From DASTDH01 sp041167675 (lineage in GTDB: Bacteria; Verrucomicrobiota; Verrucomicrobiia; Chthoniobacterales; JAFAMB01): a DNA stretch of 8,327 nucleotides. Of the stretch, positions 1-6,690 are shown in pieces. The position numbers and the translations under genes were made by a program. Location of the stretch: the NCBI GenBank assembly GCA_041167675.1, contig JBEEIB010000357.1:1-8327 (forward strand), in the 5' to 3' direction. The notes under the pieces were generated by a model. That model was given only the letters and a program-made list of their open reading frames with translations, did not search any database and was not told the origin of the DNA. Positions within the stretch are counted from its first letter, which is position 1, and each line of letters opens with the position of its first letter.

Positions 1-1
1 A

Positions 2-145
2 GGCAGCATCACCGACGCCTCCGGTACCGCCAAGCAGAATTGGCTCGAATCGGCCTTCCTCGAAAAACGGGCAGGCAACTGGAAGATTGTCTTCATGCAC
101 AGCACCCGAGTTCCCATGATGCTTCAAGAGAACCATGGCAAATGA
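2..145 (+). CDS. C-terminal end of an NTF2-like (SnoaL/DUF4440-type) protein, partial
   Basis: The gene enters from the left edge in frame from base 2 and stops at TGA 143-145, leaving 47 residues. The visible part contains NWLESAFLEKRAGNWKIVFM followed by HSTRVP. A charged residue pair, then a G-x-W-x-[IV] strand, then an HS-x-R-x-P ending, is typical of the last two beta strands of the NTF2-like fold in SnoaL/DUF4440 proteins. These are small cone-shaped alpha/beta proteins, mostly of unknown role; some bind small ligands or act as isomerases. No catalytic assignment can be made from the tail. It runs on the plus strand, towards the efflux adaptor, and lies outside that operon. Coding status is fairly secure from the uninterrupted frame and family-like ending; the family is inferred from pattern memory. 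Confidence 0.6.
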   Translation, partial: GSITDASGTAKQNWLESAFLEKRAGNWKIVFMHSTRVPMMLQENHGK

Positions 146-172
146 AACCAGAACTCAGCTCTTCTGCGCGAC

Positions 173-199
173 TCGGATCGCCACCGCTAACAAATCCGA
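173..199. terminator. Weak inverted repeat between convergent genes
   Basis: TCGGAT at 173-178 and ATCCGA at 194-199 form a perfect 6-bp stem with a 15-base loop, inside the 72-bp gap between the plus-strand partial gene and the end of the minus-strand adaptor gene. The position suits a bidirectional terminator. However, the stem is short, the loop is long, and no clear T-tract follows on either side, so this is only a candidate. Confidence 0.2.
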
Positions 200-217
200 T
201 TAGAAGTGACGAAAAAT

Positions 218-1354
218 TCATTGCGGATTCTCTATCCGAATGTGGGCGTTCGACTTAAGCAGATATTGACCGTCGATCACCACGTTTTCTCCCGCCGCCA
301 CGCCCTTCTCAATGAGAATCAAACCACCTTCCCCGTTCCCAACTTTGACCGCTCGGACTTCAGCAGTGAGGTTGGGACGAATAACATAGACAAAATCACC
401 GTTTGGTCCCTGGTTGACTGCATTCGAAGGAAGAGTTAATCCTTGCCTTCGGGTATCGACGAGAAGGCGCACATTGACAAATTGGCCCGGCCACAGATCG
501 AACTGCTGGTTCTGGAAAAGCGCCTTTAGCTTAATTGTGCCGGTCGCTTCGTCGATCTGGTTGTCGGCAGCGCCCAGTTCTCCCTGGTCCAAAGCTTGGT
601 TATTCTCCCGATCCATTGCCACCACCGGGAATGTATAGTTTTTTGCACTAGTTCCGATTCTCTGGTTGATCTCGCGCAGATTGCTTTCTGGTAGCGTAAA
701 GACTACCGAGATCGGTCGGAGCTGAGCAATTATCGCTAAGCCCGCTTGGTCGTTAGCGTGAACAATATTGCCTTGGTCAACCAGTCGAAGCCCAACTCTC
801 CCATCAATCGGCGAAATTATGTTGGTAAATTCCAGTTGAATCTTTGCGCTCGCCACCGCCGCCTCGTCGGCTTTCACCAAAGCTTCGAGCTGGGCGGTCG
901 TGGACTGCTGGAGGTCGAGTGATTGTTGGTCTAATATCTTTTTGTCAAACAAACCAGTGTCTCGGTCGAGTACTTTCTGGGCGTAGCCGAGTTGGGCCCG
1001 ATCTTGGTTCTGTTTGGCAACGGCTTGGTCGAGTGCCGCTTGATACGGTCGTGAGTCAATCTGCAGCAGGATATCGCCACTGCGGACATCTTGGCCCTCG
1101 TGGAAATTCACCTGCACGATTTTGCCGTCAACCTGCGCTCGGATCGTCACGGTGTTTAACGCCTGAACTTTTCCTAACCCGTTCAAATACACCGGTAGGT
1201 CCTGGCGACGCACTTTTTCCGCCACTACCGGAATGGTGTCGTCGGCCTCAGATTTTGCCGCCGAAGGACGGGAAGAAGTTACCCAGATGAAACCGAGGCC
1301 GATAGCTGTGCCCAGAACCAAGACTGCCAACCAGATGAGACTTCGTATACGCAT
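218..1354 (-). CDS. RND efflux pump periplasmic adaptor (membrane fusion protein, MdtA-like)
   Basis: This 378-residue protein links an inner-membrane RND pump to an outer-membrane channel. An N-terminal membrane anchor lies at about residues 5-25 (LIWLAVLVLGTAIGLGFIWV). The first half of the lipoyl/barrel-sandwich domain is at about 68-103 (VDGKIVQVNFHEGQDVRSGD). A helical hairpin rich in Q, A, D and L follows at about 104-172. The second lipoyl half contains SPIDGRVGLRLVDQGNIV at about 181-198. The beta-barrel carries the IDEATGTIKLKA and LWPGQFVNVRL signatures at about 267-298, and a membrane-proximal domain ends the protein. The ATG at 1354 was chosen because it gives the anchor a normal short N-tail, has AAGGA 10 bases upstream, and lies 17 bp after the pump stop. 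The frame stays open upstream to 1453, but that extension is basic, unlike the family, and overlaps the pump gene. No lipobox cysteine is visible. Substrates are unknown. Confidence 0.93.
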   Translation of the reverse strand: MRIRSLIWLAVLVLGTAIGLGFIWVTSSRPSAAKSEADDTIPVVAEKVRRQDLPVYLNGLGKVQALNTVTIRAQVDGKIVQVNFHEGQDVRSGDILLQIDSRPYQAALDQAVAKQNQDRAQLGYAQKVLDRDTGLFDKKILDQQSLDLQQSTTAQLEALVKADEAAVASAKIQLEFTNIISPIDGRVGLRLVDQGNIVHANDQAGLAIIAQLRPISVVFTLPESNLREINQRIGTSAKNYTFPVVAMDRENNQALDQGELGAADNQIDEATGTIKLKALFQNQQFDLWPGQFVNVRLLVDTRRQGLTLPSNAVNQGPNGDFVYVIRPNLTAEVRAVKVGNGEGGLILIEKGVAAGENVVIDGQYLLKSNAHIRIENPQ

Positions 1355-1371
1355 CAATGAAGGGTCCTTCG

Positions 1372-4300
1372 TCAACGGGTTACGATTTCTTCGAGATAAG
1401 ACTCCCTCGCTGGCCGCCCTTGGCTGCCTCGCCCTTTCCTGCCTCCAGACCACCGAGCTAATCTGTCCATGTTTAAGAATATAAGGGGGACAGTGTAGAG
1501 CGTTACCAATTGCGATACGAGTAGGCCTCCAATCACTGCCACCCCGAGGGGGCGTCTAAGTTCGGAGCCCGCGCCGCTACTGACCACCAGCGGTATGGCA
1601 CCGAGCAGGGCACACATTGTCGTCATCATGATCGGACGGAATCGAAGCAAGCTGGCTTTGAAGATCGCCTCCTCAGCATCCAGCTTTTGCTCTCTTTGCA
1701 GGCTCAGTGCCACATCAACCATCATGATCGCATTCTTTTTGACGATGCCGACCAGCAAGATAAGACCGATCAATGCAATTACTGACAGATCGTAGTGAAG
1801 GAGCCACATGGCGAGTAAGGCTCCGAAGGTCGCGGACGGCAAAGACGAGAGGATAGTAATAGGATGGATGAAACTCTCATACAGAACGCCCAGGATAATA
1901 TAAACCACGAGAATCGCGGCGATGATTAATAACGGCTGGCTGGTAAGCGAGTCCTGAAAGGCTTGAGCGGACCCCCGAAAGGCGGCTCTTATGCTACTGG
2001 GTTTCTTGATGTCTATTTCGAGCTTTTGGATAGCCGAAACCGCATCGCTGAGAAACGCCCCGGGCGCCAAATTGAAAGATAATGTTACCGAAGGGAATGG
2101 TCCGAGGTGGTTGATAGCCAGCGGCGCAAAGGACGGGTTGAGGTGTGCGATAGTGTTCAGAGGAATCTGCTGCCCAGTGTTAGGGGATTTGATGCGAATC
2201 GCTTGCAAGCTAGTCCCGTCCAAATGCCAGCTCGGCTGGACCTCCAGGATTACCTTGTGCTGACTCAGCGGGCTAAAAATTGTTGCTACCTGGCGCTGCC
2301 CGAACGCGTCATAGAGGATTTGGTCCACGCTGTCTGGCGAAATCCCATACTTCGCGGCTTTGTCGCGATCAACCGCGACGACCATGGAAGGTGCCGACGG
2401 GTTCAGGTCACTGGCAACGTCCTGCAGCTGCGGCAAAGAGTTAAGCTTCTCCTCATAAATTTGCGCCCACTTATAAAGCTCGGCGACATCGCTGCCCTCC
2501 AGCACATACTGGTATTGGGTCTTCCCGCCGCCACCGATCTGAATCTCCTGTAGTGGTTTTAGGAAGACTTTTATTCCCGGTATTGCTCCTTTGAGCTGAG
2601 GGCGAAGACGCGCGATAACTTCCCTCGCAGTTGTTTTTCTTTTGTCGAACGCTTTCAGGAAAATCATTAGCCGGCCATTGTTTGCCGCCGGATACGGCTC
2701 AACAAAATGATAAACATTGTCGACGTCGGGATCCCGCGTGACAATTTGAGCGAGCTCCTGTTGCTTGCGCGACATTTCGGCAAAAGAGATGTCAGGAGCG
2801 GCTTCGGTTGAGGCACTGATTAATCCGTTGTCTTGTTCTGGGACGAAACCTTTGGGTATGATGACAAACAGATAAAGGGATCCTAAGAACATTCCGATCG
2901 TCACAATCATTCCCCATCGTCTATGCCTAAGCACCCAGGAAAGCCCGACTCGGTAGAAATTCAGAAACCATCTCTCTGCTCTTTCCATAGAACCGGTTAG
3001 TCTCCCTTTGGAATCCTCTTGTTTGCGGCGCAAGAAGAGCCGACAGGCAACTGCCGTTTGCGTGATCGAAATTGCTCCGGAAAGAATAATCGCGACGCTA
3101 ACCGTAACTGAGAATTCCCGAAAAACCCGGCCGATAACGCCTCCCATTAAGAGCAGCGGAAGAAAGGCTGCGATAAGAGAAAGCGTCATCGATAACAAGG
3201 TAAACCCGACTTCGCCGGCCCCGTCGATTGCGGCTTGGAGCCTTGATTTTCCCATTTCGATATGGCGCATCACATTCTCCATGACGACGATCGCGTCATC
3301 GACGACGAACCCAACCGCGATGGTCAGACCCATCAGCGAAATGTTGTCGAGGCTGTAGCCGAACCCATACATGAAAATGAAGGTACCGATCAAAGACAGC
3401 GGGATTGAAATCGCAGGAATGAGCGTCGCTTGAGCGCTTCGCAAGAAAAGGAAGATAACCAGCGCCACCAGCCCGATCGTGATTAAGAGGGTCTTTTCGA
3501 CTTCCAGCACAGAGGCCCGGATCGTTTGCGTCCGATCTGAAACCACCGTGAGTCTGATCGCCGACGGGACCGATGCCTCCAAAGCCGGTAGCGCCGCCTT
3601 AATCTTGTCGACGAGTACTGGAACGTTGACCTTGGCTCCGCTCTGTTTGTGAACGTCGATGATAATCGCTCGGCTGGCCTGAGCCCATGCTGCAGTCTTT
3701 GATTGTTCGGCCGCATCGATTGCTTGGCCTATGTCCCGAATCCGAACGGGCGAGCCGTTGCGCCAGGTGATGATCTGGTCATTGTAGGCTCTTGCCTTGA
3801 ACAGCTGATCGTTCGAGCCAAGTATGACCGTTTTCTTTTCGCCATCCAAAGTTCCCTTGGGGCGGTCCACCGTCGAACTCGCCAAAGCTGTGCGAACATC
3901 TTCCAGATCCAGACCATGTGCGGCCAATGCACTCGGATTTACCTGTACTCGTATGGCTGGAACCTGGTCACCGTGATAGTCAACCACACCGACTCCAGGA
4001 AACTGGGACAAAGCGCGCGAGACAACATTGTCCACATAGTCATAAACTTCTGGAAGCGGCATCGTATCGGAAGTAGCGGCCAAGGAGAGGATCGAAAAAG
4101 CACTGGGATTGACCTTCTCGTAAGTTGGCGGACTTGGCAGATCTTTAGGCAGGCCGCTCGCCGAGTTTATTGCGGCCTGAACATCCTGGGCTGCCGCATC
4201 GATGTCCCTTTCCAGAGCAAATTGCAACGTGATGTTGGTCTGGGAGAGACTGCTCGTCGAGGTCATCGAGGTGACGTTTGGCACATTCGACAGAGCCCGC

Positions 4301-4506
4301 TCCAAAGGTCCAGCTATTGAGCTTGCCATGTTCTCCGCGCTGGCCCCCGGCATCGTCGCGTAAACGTTGATAGTGGGAAAATCCACATCCGGCAGAGAGG
4401 AAATTGGCAACTGAAAGTAGGCCACCACGCCCAACAAAAAAAAACCGGCGACCAGTAAAATCGTTGCCTTCGGCCGCTCGATAAACGGTTTGGATAGGTT
4501 GGGCAT
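1372..4506 (-). CDS. RND efflux permease, HAE-1 family (MdtB/MdtC/AcrB-like)
   Basis: This 1044-residue proton-driven trimeric inner-membrane pump has the normal length for HAE-1 proteins. TM1 is at about 13-31, followed by a large periplasmic porter domain. TM2-TM6 lie at about 340-485, a second periplasmic domain at about 552-855, and TM8-TM12 at about 858-1010. The proton-relay residues are visible: D403-D404 in VGFVVDDAIVVMEN (TM4) and K924 in GIVKKNAIMMVDVA (TM10), matching AcrB D407/D408 and K940. Other family marks are FLRSAQATLIPAISIPLSLI, PKGFVPEQDNGLI and GAGSELRRPLGVAVIGGLL. The closest recalled relatives are MdtB/MdtC-type pumps, but substrates cannot be read from sequence. The usual LTP motif at the end of TM6 reads ITQTAVAC here (about 481-488). 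No good ribosome binding site precedes the ATG at 4506. The gene sits upstream of its adaptor, the reverse of the common adaptor-first order. Confidence 0.95.
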   Translation of the reverse strand: MPNLSKPFIERPKATILLVAGFFLLGVVAYFQLPISSLPDVDFPTINVYATMPGASAENMASSIAGPLERALSNVPNVTSMTSTSSLSQTNITLQFALERDIDAAAQDVQAAINSASGLPKDLPSPPTYEKVNPSAFSILSLAATSDTMPLPEVYDYVDNVVSRALSQFPGVGVVDYHGDQVPAIRVQVNPSALAAHGLDLEDVRTALASSTVDRPKGTLDGEKKTVILGSNDQLFKARAYNDQIITWRNGSPVRIRDIGQAIDAAEQSKTAAWAQASRAIIIDVHKQSGAKVNVPVLVDKIKAALPALEASVPSAIRLTVVSDRTQTIRASVLEVEKTLLITIGLVALVIFLFLRSAQATLIPAISIPLSLIGTFIFMYGFGYSLDNISLMGLTIAVGFVVDDAIVVMENVMRHIEMGKSRLQAAIDGAGEVGFTLLSMTLSLIAAFLPLLLMGGVIGRVFREFSVTVSVAIILSGAISITQTAVACRLFLRRKQEDSKGRLTGSMERAERWFLNFYRVGLSWVLRHRRWGMIVTIGMFLGSLYLFVIIPKGFVPEQDNGLISASTEAAPDISFAEMSRKQQELAQIVTRDPDVDNVYHFVEPYPAANNGRLMIFLKAFDKRKTTAREVIARLRPQLKGAIPGIKVFLKPLQEIQIGGGGKTQYQYVLEGSDVAELYKWAQIYEEKLNSLPQLQDVASDLNPSAPSMVVAVDRDKAAKYGISPDSVDQILYDAFGQRQVATIFSPLSQHKVILEVQPSWHLDGTSLQAIRIKSPNTGQQIPLNTIAHLNPSFAPLAINHLGPFPSVTLSFNLAPGAFLSDAVSAIQKLEIDIKKPSSIRAAFRGSAQAFQDSLTSQPLLIIAAILVVYIILGVLYESFIHPITILSSLPSATFGALLAMWLLHYDLSVIALIGLILLVGIVKKNAIMMVDVALSLQREQKLDAEEAIFKASLLRFRPIMMTTMCALLGAIPLVVSSGAGSELRRPLGVAVIGGLLVSQLVTLYTVPLIFLNMDRLARWSGGRKGRGSQGRPARESYLEEIVTR

Positions 4507-4691
4507 GCGCGATTACGTCAGAGCGGAAGCATGATACCTCTAGTGCTACTGCCTGACTTGATCCATCGTAATTTCAACGGTTCGATGGGAAATAAGAATG
4601 CCCTGTCACAATCCCTCAGGGATCCGCTGCCGATGGCCGCGGGCCGCTAACTGCAAACTGCAAGCCGCCAACCTTAACGGTCAACTCGTTC
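4507..4691. other. Intergenic gap between the PhoH-type gene and the RND pump operon
   Basis: This 185-bp gap has no credible reading frame. It should hold the end of the PIN-PhoH transcript and the promoter of the pump operon. On the minus strand a TATCAT box (complement of 4531-4536) matches a -10 element at 5 of 6 positions and lies 24 bases before the pump ATG, but no clear -35 box stands 16-18 bases upstream. A short palindrome at 4611-4623 is listed separately. The stretch 4635-4675 contains GC-rich partial self-complementarity and a CTGCAAACTGCAA direct repeat. Confidence 0.4.
4601..4623 (-). terminator. Possible weak terminator / short palindrome after the PIN-PhoH gene
   Basis: Two overlapping stems are possible here. 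ATCCCTCAGGGAT (4611-4623) is a 5-bp stem with a TCA loop. Alternatively, read on the minus strand, CCCTG and CAGGG pair across 11 bases and are followed by CATTCTTATTT. The location 70-90 bp past the PhoH stop codon fits termination, but the T-tract is broken. The palindrome also resembles GTCCCTCAGGGAC at 7955-7967 and may be a remnant of the same repeat family. Confidence 0.25.
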
Positions 4692-6191
4692 CTACATCAA
4701 CGAAGCGCCGGCTTCTGCCAGCGGGCTACGCTCGCCTTTGGTCAAGCAAACATGTGCGGTGATTCCCTGATCTTTCAGCCGATTCCGGGTATAAACGAGA
4801 CCATTCGAGCGGCTGTCTACGTACGGGTTGTCGATCTGAGCCGGATCCCCAACCATGACTAGCTTCGAGCCTTTGGACATGCGGGTGACCACGGTTTTTG
4901 CTTCGAGCGGTGTCAGTTGTTGCGCTTCGTCCAGAACGAAATACCGATTCGGAATCGATCGACCGCGGATATAACAGAGCGCTTCGATTTCGACAATGCC
5001 TTGTTCGATCAAGTGTTCGTATGGTTTCAGTTGCGGTATTGCCACATGGTTAGGTTCAGCCGATTTGCTCTTTTTATTCCTCCGGGCGGAATCGGTCAAC
5101 GGTGTGGCCGGAAGCAAAAGTTCGAATGCATCATAGATTGATTGCAACCAGGGCTTCATTTTCTCGTTCAGCGTTCCCGGCAAATAACCTAGGGTATCTC
5201 CCATCGAAACTACTGGCCGGCTGACAGTTATACCGCTGAAAATATTGGACCAGAAAAGATGAAGGCCGGCAGCGACTGCTAAAAGTGTTTTGCCGGTGCC
5301 GGCCTGTCCGTAACAGGTGACCAGAGCGATTTCTGGATCCAGCAATGCGTCCAGCAGACACTGCTGTCCCAGGTTCATTGGTTTGAGATGAACTCCACGG
5401 GGATTGGTGAGTGCTGGTGGTAAATTAAGCCGGCGGCACAATCCCCCGCCCAGGTGGCGTCCCGGCATGAGCTTGTGATCGCCACCGGAAAGGAATACGT
5501 ATTCGTTCAGAAGAAGGCCCGCGGCGGCTTTGTTATCTAATTGCAACTCCCGCGAACTGGCAAAACGCTGCAAGCTGCGTGGGTCTATCTCGATCGATCG
5601 CTGGGCGTAATCTTCGACATCGGCAACGGCAACTTTATCATTCTCATAATCCTGCGCCTCCAGGCCGATGGCGAGCGCTTTGAGCTGCATGTTCAGATCT
5701 TTGGTGACCAGAATCGCGCGCTCCGGATACTGGTTCTTCACATAAAGGCAAAAAGCCAGAATCCGGTTGTCCGGATGATCGAGATCGCGAAAAACCCGAT
5801 GAAAGCGCCGAAGTTCCTTATTTGTGCGGAAGGCGGAAAGAAACTCGTTTACCGCAATCCGAATGGTACCGCCGCCGGGGGTTTTGGCGCCGCGTAGCAC
5901 CAACCGGCTATTTTGCTTGAAACAGTGAGTCAGAAAACGGTGAATGGCGCGAGCGTTGGCGCCGCGCTCAGTTTGTTCATTCTTGAACTTATCCATTTCA
6001 CTGAGCACCTCGATCGGAATCCAGACATGATTGTCGGCAAACCGATAGACGGAATGAGGGTCGTGCAGCAGGACATTTGTATCGAGAACGTAGTTTTTAA
6101 CCTGTCCACTACTCCCGTTCCTTGAGGGAGCGGCAAGGGTGACCGTCGGACTAGCGTCGTGAAATAGCCCGGGCTGATGTTCGGAGTACAT
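4692..6191 (-). CDS. PIN domain-PhoH ATPase fusion (PhoH2-type)
   Basis: This 499-residue protein has an N-terminal PIN nuclease domain joined to a PhoH-type P-loop ATPase. Mycobacterial PhoH2 proteins of this layout unwind and cleave RNA, and that is the expected activity here. PIN acidic residues are visible at D37 (YVLDTNVLLHDP), E65 (VLSEMDKF), D141 (DNRILAF) and D165 (LVTKDLN), so the nuclease site looks intact. In the ATPase half, Walker A is GQAGTGKT at 295-302 and Walker B is YFVLDEAQ at 417-424. The downstream VMVGDPAQID is at 445-454 and the family C-terminal signature KGERSPLAE at about 485-493. About 30 polar residues precede the PIN domain. The ATG at 6191 starts 4 bp after the stop of the small FmdB-like gene. 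With no Shine-Dalgarno sequence visible, translation probably depends on ribosomes arriving from that gene. Length and motifs indicate a complete, functional protein. Confidence 0.93.
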   Translation of the reverse strand: MYSEHQPGLFHDASPTVTLAAPSRNGSSGQVKNYVLDTNVLLHDPHSVYRFADNHVWIPIEVLSEMDKFKNEQTERGANARAIHRFLTHCFKQNSRLVLRGAKTPGGGTIRIAVNEFLSAFRTNKELRRFHRVFRDLDHPDNRILAFCLYVKNQYPERAILVTKDLNMQLKALAIGLEAQDYENDKVAVADVEDYAQRSIEIDPRSLQRFASSRELQLDNKAAAGLLLNEYVFLSGGDHKLMPGRHLGGGLCRRLNLPPALTNPRGVHLKPMNLGQQCLLDALLDPEIALVTCYGQAGTGKTLLAVAAGLHLFWSNIFSGITVSRPVVSMGDTLGYLPGTLNEKMKPWLQSIYDAFELLLPATPLTDSARRNKKSKSAEPNHVAIPQLKPYEHLIEQGIVEIEALCYIRGRSIPNRYFVLDEAQQLTPLEAKTVVTRMSKGSKLVMVGDPAQIDNPYVDSRSNGLVYTRNRLKDQGITAHVCLTKGERSPLAEAGASLM

Positions 6192-6195
6192 CTAT

Positions 6196-6405
6196 TTAGC
6201 AACAACCACAGCTGCCAGATCCGCAGGAATGGGGTGCTGCGGAACTGGTGATCAACCCGAACCCTCCAGAGATGACTCGTCGCACCGGTTGGCCCGTTTT
6301 TGGATCGCGGGTGAGCGGCGCGTCTTTCATGCTCTGCTTGACTTCAAACCTCCGAATCGGAACTTCCGGAGAATCCGGAACCGTTTCATAGATATAGGTT
6401 GCCAT
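6196..6405 (-). CDS. Small FmdB-like (zinc-ribbon family) protein, cysteine-poor variant
   Basis: This 69-residue protein begins MATYIYET and contains RRFEVKQSMKDAPLTRDPKT then GQPVRRVISGGFG. That pattern is the FmdB/CxxC_CxxC_SSSS regulatory-type zinc ribbon: a short aromatic strand, FE-x-x-Q-S-M-K-D-x-x-L, then PVRRVISGG. The two N-terminal CxxC knuckles of the standard family are absent. Instead four cysteines cluster at the extreme C-terminus (HSCGSGSCGCC; C61, C66, C68, C69), which could bind a metal or be redox active. The ATG at 6405 was chosen because family members start with M-x-x-Y-x-Y-E. The frame extends to a TTG at 6444, but the added 13 residues have no family match. It ends 4 bp before the PIN-PhoH start, so the two are almost certainly co-transcribed. 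Its biochemical role is unknown. Confidence 0.8.
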   Translation of the reverse strand: MATYIYETVPDSPEVPIRRFEVKQSMKDAPLTRDPKTGQPVRRVISGGFGLITSSAAPHSCGSGSCGCC

Positions 6406-6451
6406 GCGTTGGTCCCATACTACCGCTTGTGGCAACGATGGCAAGACAAAG

Positions 6452-6479
6452 CTAATATCTGCAGGCCAATCCGGTGCAA
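6452..6479 (-). promoter_or_regulatory. Candidate promoter for the FmdB-like/PIN-PhoH pair
   Basis: Read on the minus strand, TTGCAC (complement of 6474-6479) and TATTAG (complement of 6452-6457) are separated by 16 bases. They match the -35 and -10 consensus at 3 of 6 and 4 of 6 positions. Transcription would begin near 6445, about 40 bases before the ATG at 6405. The match is modest and could be chance. Confidence 0.28.
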
Positions 6480-6541
6480 TCGAACTATTTACCGGACCCG
6501 TAGTCTCAGCGTATGAAATGCTAGATGAGCGCCCAAGGATC

Positions 6542-6573
6542 TGGTTCGGTCATATTGAGATTTGCCCGAACCA
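6542..6573. repeat. Stem-loop with perfect 8-bp stem
   Basis: TGGTTCGG at 6542-6549 and CCGAACCA at 6566-6573 are perfect inverted copies separated by a 16-base AT-rich loop. No T-tract follows on either strand, so it is not a standard intrinsic terminator. It could be an operator half-site pair or part of a structured transcript. Confidence 0.4.
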
Positions 6574-6582
6574 TAGATCGCG

Positions 6583-6613
6583 AGTTTCTGGTCCTGAATG
6601 GCAGCCAGAAATT
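6583..6613. repeat. Second stem-loop, 9-bp stem with one wobble
   Basis: AGTTTCTGG at 6583-6591 pairs with CCAGAAATT at 6605-6613 across a 13-base loop. One position is a G-T pair, which is a permitted G-U in a plus-strand RNA but an A-C mismatch in a minus-strand RNA. It begins 10 bases after the preceding stem-loop ends. Confidence 0.35.
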
Positions 6614-6690
6614 GGTCGGAACTTTGGCCTCAATCGACATTATCCTTGCCGCGCAACAATACCTTACCGCGTTTGCTGGACGCCAACCGG

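Larger units (their letters stand above)
6406..6690. other. Intergenic gap between lipB and the FmdB-like gene
   Basis: This 285-bp stretch has no recognisable gene. A plus-strand frame (6525-6710, 61 codons) crosses it and runs antisense into the end of lipB; its product matches nothing I know. The gap contains two adjacent stem-loops (listed separately) and a weak minus-strand promoter candidate before the FmdB-like gene. A canonical terminator for lipB is not visible. Confidence 0.5.

Noticed and set aside
844..1290. 148-codon plus-strand frame antisense to the adaptor
   Set aside because: Proline- and arginine-rich shadow of the adaptor coding sequence with no recognisable family.
1355..1453. 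33-residue N-terminal extension of the efflux adaptor
   Set aside because: It overlaps the end of the pump gene, is highly basic, and would displace the membrane anchor; the ATG at 1354 has its own ribosome binding site.
3703..4320. Long plus-strand frame (205 codons) inside the RND permease
   Set aside because: It is antisense to a strongly supported gene, and its product shows no domain or signal.
6406..6444. Upstream TTG start (6444) for the FmdB-like protein
   Set aside because: The extra 13 residues have no family counterpart, while the internal ATG gives the typical M-x-x-Y-x-Y-E beginning.
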